DNA from: Oncomelania hupensis
Taxonomy: Eukaryota > Mollusca > Gastropoda > Littorinimorpha > Pomatiopsidae
DNA length: 64,000 nucleotides
Assembly: GCA_036898135.1 (NCBI GenBank)
Contig: CM072513.1
Location: 88,007,340-88,071,339, forward strand
Direction of reading: 5' to 3'
Both the position numbers and the translations under genes were made by a program. Below are positions 10,901-22,900 of the stretch, piece by piece; within the stretch, counting starts at the first letter, position 1; every line of letters begins with the position of its first letter. Below the pieces are notes generated by a model. It had not been told where the DNA came from, did no database searches, and saw only the letters and a list, made by a program, of their open reading frames with translations.

Positions 10901-13900
10901 AACAATTCCAGGACACATTCTTCTACTCACTGGTGTACGACCCTCAACAGAAAACGTTGTTAGCAGACAAAGGGGAGATAAGGGTGGGATCAAAGTTTCA
11001 AGCCGACATCACCGCCTTGCTCAAACCAGGTAGGAACTCTTCACACTCACATTAGGATCATCCTCTTTTGTCCAACTGCCTCTATAATAAGCTTAGTAGC
11101 AGCCTGACAGCAGAAGAATATCTTTTGGGACAATGTTAATTGTTAGTACCACTTCCATTTTACCATATTAAGATTTTTTTTTCACTCCTTGTTAAGAATT
11201 TTAAGGAGTGGGGGAAAAAAAAGATGGACAAGCGCCATGATTGATGGTTTTGTAGTGAAACAAGGGAAATAACCACTGCATACAACGGATCTCAAACCTT
11301 CTTTACATTAAACTATGATGTCACTTTCTAAGCCTAGTGCGGCGAATTAGGAGCATTGTGATTGGTTGATAGAGCAGAAGGTAAACCAGTGAACATTGAG
11401 CTAACTTTCCAGTCACATGGCCTTGTAAATTTTAGATACCATTCTTCCCGAAACAGTAAAAACACTCTTGTAAGAAACAGCTTTTTTTCAGACATTCGCT
11501 CAGAAAAAGCCTTTTTGCTCACTGAACATTGCGTTCATGATCCTTATGAGTTAGGTAGATTTTTCAGCCGTGCTTTAAGCACCAATTGTAACGTCTGAGA
11601 CGTACTTCTCATGCCTGATCAGTGATTCTGAGGCTTGATTTTGAGGGTCTAAGGTGTGATTACGCCCGATCTCAGCGTAATGGGGAGCTCTGAGTATTAT
11701 TGCATTATAGGGAATGATTGTTATTGATAAATACAAACTTTCAATGCATCATGCAATGCTGGTTTTAGGCGAGGAAGACACTCGCAAGTCAGAAGAGCTG
11801 GAGACACTGGTGTGGGACCCCGAGAACACTCTGACCAAGAAAGAGATTGATCAGTTCCTGGTTATAGCACGGTCAGTGGGCACCTTCGCCCGCGCTCTGG
11901 ACTGCACCAGCACCGTCCGACAACCCAGCCTCCATATGAGCGCGGCCGCTGCCTCCAGAGATATTACGCTGGTGAGATTTTTGTATACACATTTTGTTCG
12001 TCTGACAATTTTTCGAGTTCTAGCTGATAACAAATAGAATGACTTTGTGGCATTGCAGGCCTATTTTATTGCACAATAATTCAACCATCAATAAGACGTG
12101 TACCACTGGCTTATGCACAGGCGGAATGTTACTAACATGTATACAGGCACCTGGCACAGCATGCCCCAAAAGCACCCCTGACCACGATCTTGAGTATCGA
12201 GGGCATGGGCCTATAAGTACGAGATCTCAAACACTCAATTCTCACAGAGCAGAGAAGAAAGTCACTTATGGAAACTGATCTATACAACAAATAAGACTAC
12301 CTCACAGTGCTCAGCTGGCAAGGGAAGCAATTCTACAATAAAGATGCGTGGCTAACAAAATAATTACAACATTTTTTTGGGGTAACATTTTTATTATTTT
12401 TTTTTATTTTTTAAAGAAGAGTGTATATTTGATGTAAAGCCCAAATTTCCAAAGTTTGGAACATTATATTCTCCATTTTCCAGTAAATATTGTAAAAACA
12501 ATTCTCCCCACCTTGCTTGAGTGTATGATACGACGAATTCATGGGAATCTCTGCAAGTGAGGATACAGTTATTTGATTGTCACCACGCCACACCCCTCCA
12601 TAATCCTTGTCACCTTTTTACTTTTGGGAATAAACATTTGGGCAAATAACTGTGGTCACACGTCTTGCGTTTCAGTTCCATGCAATGAACACTCTGCACA
12701 AGCATGGTTACGACTGCGCCAAAGCCATACGCAGCCTGGTGCCTGATGGAGGGCCCGTGCTGTGTCGGGACGAGATGGAGGAGTGGTCAGCCTCGGAAGC
12801 AAACCTCTTTGAGGAGGCCCTGGACAAGTACGGCAAGGACTTCAATGACATCCGGCAGGACTTTGTAAGTGTACAAAGTGTACAGCAATCGTTCTTATAG
12901 TTTGTGAGTGTTGAACAACGGCGCGGGTGGGTGCACGGGTCTGGCTATGGCCCAAGCCAGAATTCCAGGGTTTTTCACATGCGTTCCAGCTGGCAGGGTT
13001 GCCAGAAGGAAATGTGGCAGGAGAAAGGGCAAATGAAAAGCATACAAGTGGTATAAAATGTTTCACATTTTTGCCTTTATTATATAAAAAAGATGTCGTC
13101 AGGGTAATACATTACAGCATAACATGAATCACAAGACATAGGTCTGATGCAGAGCCTAGGAACAGACAGTTGATAGTTAGTACATCATAATTGTAAGGGA
13201 AAAGTTGAGGTAGAGCTTCCTTTGAGACCCCACATGTACCCAAACAATAATTTCCATTCTTTTTCACTTGCATTCATAGCAGATTAAGTCTTTGTATTAC
13301 CCTTCAAAAAATATTTTTCCAGATTTTTGCAAATCTGTGCAAGATGAGTCCTGAAGTCCGTCTGACCGTCTGTCTGTCCACCATCTGTTGTCTGTGCAAA
13401 ACTTGCAAGTGGATTAACCCTTTTGCTGCGCTCATGACGTACGATGTACGTCTACTCTGACTGCCTTGCAATGCTTATTGACGTACAAAGTACGTCCGAT
13501 TGTAGCACTCTTGTACTTTCGATTCGCATAGCAGAAGAACAAGAAAAAACGAGTAATTCGGTTACTTCCCTTGAAGCTCTTTCGTGTCTGAAAGCTTGGA
13601 AAGCTTAGGCAATTTTTTCCGGCAGTCACAGACCCGGTTTCGTGGTTGCAAAAACCACTTGTTTGATTGTGTTCTTCTACAAAACATGGCTGGTCAAAGG
13701 CGTGTGTCTCTCGAATACGTTCTTGCTGAAGTAATGCGAGACAGTGATAGTGGTGAAGAAGATTTTGATGGCGATGAAAACAACGATTCTGATTATGAAC
13801 CTGTGAATTCTGACGCAAGTGACAGTGACAGTGACAGTGATTTTATCGTCGATGATGGTCAAGGTGATCAAGTTGCTAGTGGCAGTAGTGGTAAGTTGTA

Positions 13901-16900
13901 CTGTAGTTTCTCCTTGTTTTCGTTTGTTTGGATTATGTATTGTGTTTTGAATTAGCTTTATATTCTTGTGTTTATTTCTGGAAGTGAAATGACTTGCTTG
14001 TGCATACTATTTTCTTCTGAGAAGGTGGGGTATGGGGTGGGTGTGGGGGGTGGGACATTTGCAGGCATAGGCTAATATAACAGTGGGCGTGTCGACTGTT
14101 GACACAACAAATCAACTGTGTGAGTGTGTGTGTCAACATTCATAATGAAAATACAATGTTCAAATCTGGCTTGTGTATGTCAACATTCATAATGAAACTG
14201 CAGTGCCAATATTTGGCTTTGTGTGTGTTTGTGTCAACATTCATAATGAAAATACAGTGCCACTATCTGGCTTGTGTGTGTGTGTGTGTGTCACCATTCA
14301 TAATGAAACTGCAGTGCCAATATTTGGCTTGTGTGTCACCATTCATAATAAAACTAAGAACAGAGCCAATATCTGGCTTGTGTATGTGTGTGTGTGAGAG
14401 AGAGATAATATAAGTACAATAACAAAGCTGTTTTTGTTTTCAGACATCCAACATGGTGATGATGTGCCTTTGAGAAATAGAGGTGGAGGAAGAGGAAGAG
14501 GCAGACAAGGCAGAAGAAGGAATGATGGTGGTGATGGTGCAGCAAATCGTGCAAATCCGACTGGAGGGCGTGGTGGCAGGGGTGCCCGTGGGGCTCGTGG
14601 TGGCAGGGGTGCCCGTGGGGCTCATGGTGGCAGGGGTGCCGGTCGCCAACCTCAAGGTGTGCAGCGCAACTGGATAGAGGCTGACAACTTCGAGCCTAAT
14701 ATTCCTGATTTCACTGCTCATGCAGGTGTGCAAGTGGATACCACAGACTTTGAACCTTTGGACTATTTTATGTTGTTCTTTGGAGATCTTGTGCAACATT
14801 TTCGGATTCAAACCAACAAATATGCTGCAGAATACCTTGAAACAGCAAATTTGAGACCACATTCACGTGCCCGTGCTTGGTATGAAACAACTGATGAGGA
14901 AATGAAGACTTTTGTTGGGTTAGTCCTTCTGATGGGCATTATCAAGAAACCTGATTTGAACAGTTACTGGACTGGAGATCCACTCTTGCGTTCACCTGCT
15001 TTTCCTGCTGTGATGCCACGTGACCGTTTCATTCTGCTTCTGAAATTCTGGCACATGGCTGACAACGACAATATGCCACCTGCTGATGACCGACACAGGG
15101 ATAGGTTGTTCAAAATTAGACCTGTCCTTGACCACCTGTTTCAACGATTTCAGGAAGTGTTTACACCAGGCAGGGATATTGCCATTGATGAATCACTGCT
15201 GCTTTGGAAAGGGCGTCTTGTATTCAAACAATACATTCCATTGAAACGTGCAAGATTTGGAATCAAAATCTTTGTGCTGTGTGACAGTACAGGTTACACA
15301 TACCGGTTCCGGGTTTATGCTGGAAAAGATGAAAGCACAGTTAGCATTGATGAGGTGATTGTACGCTGTGCTCCGGAAGCTTCTGGTTTTGGGCGTACAG
15401 GCAAAGAGGTAGTTCATCTCATGATTCCCCTCCTAGACAAGGGTTATCGTCTGTTTGTAGACAACTGGTACACCTCATTTGACTTGTTCGAACTGCTTCA
15501 TGCTAGGGGCACTTCAGCATGTGGCACAATGAGGAAAAATAGGACTCCACCTTGTCTGCAAGAGCTGCGACTTGAAAAAGGTATGACAGCCAGCCGATCT
15601 AGCAACATTTTGCTGGCCCAGAAACATGTGGACAAGCGAGATGTGTACATGCTCACCACTTGCCACAAGCCTGCATCTGAGAATGCTGAAGAAGGTGAGA
15701 AGCCTCCATCCATTCTAGAATACAACAAAAAGATGGGGTCAGTTGACTTACACGACCAGATCCTTCAATGTTATGATGCCACCCGAAAGACTTTGAAGTG
15801 GTACAAGAAGCTGGCTGTGCGTTTTCTGCAGATGGCAATGCTGAACAGCTTCATTGTGTACAAACATGCTGGGAATCAGTCTTCTTTCCTGGAATACCAA
15901 AAGACTGTTATCTCTGCTCTCATCTTTGGTGACAGAGAACCTGATGTAGATGATGACAATGATGTCCGCTTGTGTGGTCGACATTTTATCGACATCCTGC
16001 CACCAACAGAGGGCAAAGAACGACCACAAAAGAGATGCCGTGTATGCAAAAAAAAGAAAACATTCGCAAGGACACCAGATACTTTTGCCCAGATTGCCCA
16101 AGCAAGCCTGGGCTCTGCTTGCAAGAGTGTTTTCGTGCATACCACACCAAGAGATGCTTTTGGCGCAATTAGTCATTAGTGGTACGGTCAGTTGCTTTTA
16201 TTTGGTTGGTTTGTTTGATGCTCAGTAAAGTTATCAATGAAGTGTTAAACCATTATAATATTGTTGAGTTTACAAATCAACTAAATATTCATGATTGTGA
16301 TAATGTATTTTGTTTATTTGCCAGTCAGGTAAAATATTGAGAGAGAAAAAGTTTTGCGAAAAATGAATTTAACACTTTCTTACACATGCACAATCTTTAT
16401 TTTCTTACTTACTCTTCTCCCTGTAGCAGAAATGAAATCTTTATTCAATTTCCTTTCGATGGATATATACTTTTATTGGTTTATTTTGAAAAGTGTAAGA
16501 GCTATAGCAAAAACAAGAACAGTAGTCACGGAAATGCAAATTTTCTCTAGCATACAGCATGCAAAACAAGCTAGCAGCGAAAGGGTTAATATATGCTGCC
16601 CATGTTACCCCGATTCACGAAAAAAAAAAAAGACCCTGCCGGTAGTAGCACCAATTACCAGATTACCAGCCAGTATCTCTTTTAAGTTGTGTTGGTAAAG
16701 TTTTGTAGCGCAGCGTTCAAGCCCACGTTTTTTCTTTTCTAAAAGCTAATGATATCATAGCACCATCTCAATCTGGAATTACTCCCTGGAACTCGATGGT
16801 TAACCAACTCATCTGCATCTGCAATGACTTAACGTTATCCTACTATAATGGAATCATTAACAGGGTTTGTACAAGTCTTGAAAAGTCTTGAGAAATAAAG

Positions 16901-19900
16901 TTCAGTTTCAATGCCCTTGAAAAGTCTTGAAAAACAGTGATTTTGTCTGTAGTTCTTGAAAGTTCTTGAATTTTGACACAAAGAAAGAAATTTATTTTTA
17001 TTTTTTAAAAAACAAACAGTTGGCAAAATAAAGTTTTATAATAAAACGTCGGAAGAGAGACTGATAGACTCTGAAGCGAAAGTTGGAGTGGTGAGGAATT
17101 ATCTCCCTTCATCCGTTTGGAATGTCAGGTTTTCCTCTCAAGTTCTCGGTTGCCATTCTTTGTACAAGGGCAGGAAAGTAACTTCCAGAAAATATGGTTC
17201 AAAAGGACAAGCACGGAGCATTGTGTTTAGCTTGTGCTGGAAAGGTTATTGGTATCAGTTATATGGAAGAAAATACCATTCATTTGTTAATAATGTTATA
17301 CTTATTCATATGTGAGGAAATAACATTTCTTGCAACATTAATTGAGATTATTTGAAATAGCTTAAAATGACAAACGCATTTATACCAAAAATAACATGAT
17401 AGGTTTAAAAAAAAAAAAGAAAAAAAAGAAAAGAAAGTTCATATTTTTTTTAATTAAATGAGGAATGTCAGATAAAATAGGGTTAGGATTATTTTATTGT
17501 ACATTTATCTTCTAACCCTCCCTAAATCTGCTTGCACAGGCCACTGAAGTATTGTTGCATCATTGAAGTCATTGAAGGTGTTACACTCTGTTTGATGTTG
17601 GTGTTTTCTATCAGTATCTGATTCAGCCCCGATGCTTGAATTCCTGATAGTTGTGTAACTCAGATTCGTTTATTCACGCAACCCGCTCAAATCTGCATAC
17701 AATTCACAAAGTCGACGTATGAAGTTTTCCACTTTTATTCAGCATTCATCAACAACTGCATACAATTCTCAATTCAACTCAACAACTTTCACAGCAACTT
17801 TCCAAATCACTATCAACAACTTTTCTCTCTCAACAGCGACTCGGCTCACGATTAAATAACCTCTCTCTTTTCTGGAACGATTTGGTACGTGGTAGAAATG
17901 ACGCACTGCCACCAATCGAACTAAAGATCGTCATCACTGACTTACGTCACTCACATTTTCTCTACTTCCGGGAACATTCACGACCTTCGATATCCATCCG
18001 GAAATTTCTATCAAGAGTAAACACGCATATCCAGAAGATTCTCAAATAATATCGACTAACGCAAATTATCAACGTTATACAAAGCCTCTCCTAACAACAA
18101 TGCAAACTCAAATCAAAGGTAAATAAACTCCATTATTGAATACTTTGCAAAACGAAACGATTAGATCTATCGTACACGTTTCCGATGTACTACCATTCGC
18201 GTTTCAACGTAACATAACCCCCCACTCAAGAAGAAATTTACCTAATTTCTTTCAACAACGTTGAAACGTAATGCACAAACAATGTACAGAATTAAAACTT
18301 ACTTCAGACTGTCTCATTTACTGTCAATGTTCTCAGTTTATATACACAGAGTCCATGTTTTTCATCCGCAAGTCTTTCTGGATACTGTCAATGTTCACAG
18401 TTCATTCACACAAGGTCAATGTTTCTCATCTGCAAGTCTGTTTAGATATTGCCAATGTTCTCCACACAGTCAATGTTCTTTCAACCGCAAGGAAACGACG
18501 CCCTCATCAGTTGCGGTCGTCATCGGCCCAGGGTCAAAGACAGTGATCTCGTGGGCTTTCCTGGAGTCAGTGCATCCTCCGTTGTCTTCCTCTCCCGTCG
18601 GATGTCCGACGCAGTCGACGTTGTCAGCTCCCAGAATGCATTCGCTGGGTCTCACGGTCAGGTTGGCTTCTGCGGGACGGTGGAACAGCTCCCTCAAGGT
18701 CTGCAGATGCTTCTTCCAGGTCTGGGTGTGGACTTCATGTTCGACCAGAGTCGTAGAGCCTGGGACATCACTGAAGCTATGGGGAAATTCGCCCATAAGG
18801 TCCTTGAGCTCCAACTTTTGACCTTCCGTCAAGCCTGGTCCTAGCTTAACGTCATCGATGCCTTCTTTGCTATGGAAGTCTCCCAGTTCCAACAGTTCTT
18901 CGCTGTCAAAGCTGTTGTCGGTCACAGCTGCTGTGGCTGCGTGCACAGTCTCTGATGGCCTTTCCACATACAGCTTAAGGAGGTTGGCGTGGTATATCTT
19001 GGAATGCTGGCCGACCTTCACCTTGTAGTCGTTGATCCCCACCACGGTCTCCACTTCGTACGGGCCTTTCCACTGCATCAGCAACTTATTATGATCAGTA
19101 GGTAGCAGCACCAGCACTTTGTTGCCAGGTTTAAACTTCCTGTTCACAGCCCTACGATCATAGTAGTGCTTTCCACAGTCCTGGGACTTCTTCAGGTTTT
19201 CTCTGGCTATCTCGAGAGTCTGCTCCAGCTTCTCCCGTAGCTCAAACACGTACTGGTAGCTGTTCTTCACCTCTGGGGTGTCTACTTCTTTCGTCCACAG
19301 TTCTTTTAGGATGTGCATCGGCCCTCGGATGGTTCTTCCGTACAGCAGCTCGAACGGAGAAAAGCCGGTGGACTCCTGCGGTACTTCTCTGTAGGCGAAA
19401 AGTAAGGCGTTGATATAGCGATGCCATTGTCTGGGCTGCTCGCTGCACAGTTTCTTCAGGGTGGACTTCAGCGTAGCATTGAACTTCTCGACAAGCCCGT
19501 TGCACATCGGATGGTAGGGTGTCGTAGTCAAATGCCGGATGCTCAGCAGTCTGTTGACCTCCTTCATGCAGTCAGAGACGAACTGCGTCCCGAGGTCTGT
19601 CAGAATTTCTTCAGGCACTCCAAGTCTACTGAACATGTCCACTAGTGCCTCTGCTACAGATTCAGTGTCAATCTTCTTCAGTGGCACTGCTTCTGGGTAC
19701 CGAGTCGCATAGTCCACTAAAGTCAGTACCCACCGATGACCTTCTTCACTCGGAGGTCTTATTTCGCCGATTAAGTCTAAGGCCACCCTCTTGAAAGGTC
19801 GGTCGATCAGGGGCATCCTCTGCATAGGCACTTTCGGGACCCTTCCTCGAGGTATGGTCTTCTGGCAAATGTCACATGATCGGCAGAAACGGCTGACGTC

Positions 19901-22900
19901 CGCATGAAGCCCTGGCCAGTAGAACACCGCCTGGATTCTGTCTGACGTCTTCCTGATGCCTAGGTGACCTCCCATAATTGAGTCATGCGCTACTTCCATC
20001 ACCTGGCGCCTTAAGGGTAATGGTACCAGTACTTGACGTAGTGGTTTACCTCCGTTGACCCTCGGGTGCTGGAAGATTCTGTACAGGATCTTGGCCTTCA
20101 CCTCAAAATAGACCGTGCCACTGCCCTTGGTCACGTGGTCTTGGCGGTTCCTGTACTTGTTTAAAGTGCTATCAGCTTCCTGGAGCTGGATCAGCTTATC
20201 TCTGTCCACGATGGCAGCTTTGGAGTTGTCGGCGACCTTCAGTGGCGTAGACGTATTGTCTCTCTTGGCCTGGGCCCTGGTTGTAACAGCACCGACGATC
20301 TCTGGTCGGCAGGGCTGAGCCGGAGTAACCACATTGTCCCGTAGCAGCTCTGTAATGTCTCCATCGGGAAATGGCAATGGATCCTCCTCCGCAACTTCGA
20401 CGTGTTGAGTTGAGGCAGGACTCCACTCTGGATCGGGGTCGTCGGGTCGCCTCGCGCCGTCGATATTCCCGATCATCAAATCATACAGCGGCTTCTTCAG
20501 GCAAACCGCTTCGACTTCGCCTATGTAGAAAGGGGTGTTGACATGAATTTTCGCAACTGGCGCTTTCAAACATTTGCTGTCGGCCATAAGTGTCCATTTT
20601 GAATCGCCAGTGAACTGTTCTTTAGCGATTAGGTCTTCTCTGACGATGACCCCACTGCAGCCAGAGTCTCTTAAAACAGTCACTTCATGATTTCCGACGC
20701 GTCCCTTAGAAACAGGCATGTTCTGGACGGTCACAGCTGCGCTGGCGACGACGGGGATGGATTTTCCGTTGGCAAGGAGAAGTTGGCCATCGGTTATGCA
20801 CTCTTGCACGTCGGCAGGGGTAGCTGTGCGCTTGGTCTCACTCGGAAGAATGACGCTCCCGCCGCACACCTGATGGTCAGATCTACTGGTTTGCCGTTGA
20901 TTGGAGAACCGCCTCTGCCGGTTGCCCGCCGCTGAATTGTCCGTACTGCTCCGCTGTCCGCTACTTTTGTTTTGAGGACAGTTAGCCGCTCTGTGGTCTG
21001 TAGCGTTGCAGGTGAAACAGCCCCTTGAATGCCCTTCCCTGGGAGGAGGCGTGGAGTCTGTCTGTCTCTGGCTCGTCTGGCTTCCCTGGATCTGGTTCAC
21101 ATGGTTTCCAGTCTTCTGAAAATGTTTCGTCGCGCTGGGTGGCCCCAGGGTTTTCCCATGAGCGATGAGATATCTTTCAGCAGCCTCAGTCACATCTTTA
21201 AGCGTCTGCAGCTTTTGTTCTTCTAAGTGGGTCGCTAAGTCCTTGTGACAGGCATTGAGAAATTGTTCCTTCACGATCAGGTCATGGAGACTGTCGTAAG
21301 ACTTAGTTTCGCCTGATAACTCCACCCACTTGTGTAGATATGACGACAGGCGCTCCACAAACTGCTTTGGCGTCTCGCCTGACTTAGGCCGGCATTCACG
21401 GAAGCGTTTACGGTAGCCCTTCTCTGTAAAGTTGTAGCACTGCAACAGGGCCTCTTTCAAGACGTCGTAGTTTTTGGCGTCATCGTTCGACAGTCTGGTG
21501 TAAACTTCGAGAGCTTGCCCCGTCAGAAGTGCACTTAGTCGAATCGCCCAGTCTCGAGGTTGCCAATTGGAGCTTTCGGCGAACCTTTCGAATCTCGCCA
21601 GATAGGTGTCGATCTGGTCCTTCCCGTCGACGAAAGCTGGCAATTTTGGAGCCGTATGGTCGTTGGTGGCTTGTGGCGCATGCTGATTGTTCTGGATACG
21701 CGCCAACTCTAGCTGGTATTGACGCTCAGCTTCTAATCGTCTCTCTTCCATCTCTCTTTCTTGACGCCGCTCTTCTCTTTCTTCTCGGCGACGCTGCTCT
21801 TCTATTTCTCTTTCTTCACGCCGTCGCTCATCTTCTCTTTCTTCACGCTGACGTTGTTCTTCTCTTTCTTGTATTCTCTCCTGAGACTTGACGTACTCCG
21901 TCAGCTGTTTGCCTTTTAGATTCAGTTGCATCCCTTTCTGCCAGAAGTCAGCCATCTTGATGCTTCTGGAAAGTTCTTTTCTGGAAAGTTCTTTTTCTAG
22001 AAAGTTCTTGACTGTAGAGTTCTTTTTTCTGGAAAGTTCTTGACTGTGCTGTACCTTTCTAGACTGTTCTAGAACAGCACGCTTTCTGCAGTAGCGCTGA
22101 TGCTTGTCACTAGTCGCTTTCGCTGACGCAGGCCCCGCTGTCCTCGTCGTATGCGACGCTGCACCACGCTGGTGTTGATGTATACGCTCCTGTGCTGAAG
22201 TAGACGCGACGTCCGCTCGACGCTCGCTGTAACACTGGCGATGTAGCTCCGAGACTGTCCCTCGACGTAGTCCTGCGGCAGCTACGTAGTCCCGCTCTGT
22301 TGTTCGCTCACGAAGCAACTCTTCGGCGACTACACGCCCTTGCAGTCAACCCGAACCTATCGGTGATGTAGTCCCAGTGTGTTGGCCCCTCTCGACGCAA
22401 CTCGTTGGCGGCTACCCTCGATGACTGCCTCTCGTAACGTTGACTCGCTTGTTGTAGCAGTTGAACCCTTGGCTATGGCGTGAATCGCGGCTTGACCCCC
22501 AAAATGTTACACTCTGTTTGATGTTGGTGTTTTCTATCAGTATCTGATTCAGCCCCGATGCTTGAATTCCTGATAGTTGTGTAACTCAGATTCGTTTATT
22601 CACGCAACCCGCTCAAATCTGCATACAATTCACAAAGTCGACGTATGAAGTTTTCCACTTTTATTCAGCATTCATCAACAACTGCATACAATTCTCAATT
22701 CAACTCAACAACTTTCACAGCAACTTTCCAAATCACTATCAACAACTTTTCTCTCTCAACAGCGACTCGGCTCACGATTAAATAACCTCTCTCTTTTCTG
22801 GAACGATTTGGTACGTGGTAGAAATGACGCACTGCCACCAATCGAACTAAAGATCGTCATCACTGACTTACGTCACTCACATTTTCTCTACTTCCGGGAA

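Larger units (their letters stand above)
13418..16585 (+). mobile_element. piggyBac-family DNA transposon
   Basis: 3168 bp between TTAA duplications at 13414-13417 and 16586-16589. Terminal inverted repeats CCCTTTTGCTGC and, reversed, CCCTTTCGCTGC (11 of 12). Just inside the left end are two 17-bp quasi-palindromes GACGTAC-NNN-GTACGTC (13436-13452, 13480-13496). It encodes a two-exon transposase. Ends, target site and coding content all agree with piggyBac. The only visible damage is a possible 1-nt frame change near the C-terminus. Confidence 0.95.

Noticed and set aside
18470..22318. Endogenous retrovirus with envelope
   Set aside because: No envelope-like frame and too little space between the RT remnant and the 3' LTR; it is an LTR retrotransposon derivative.
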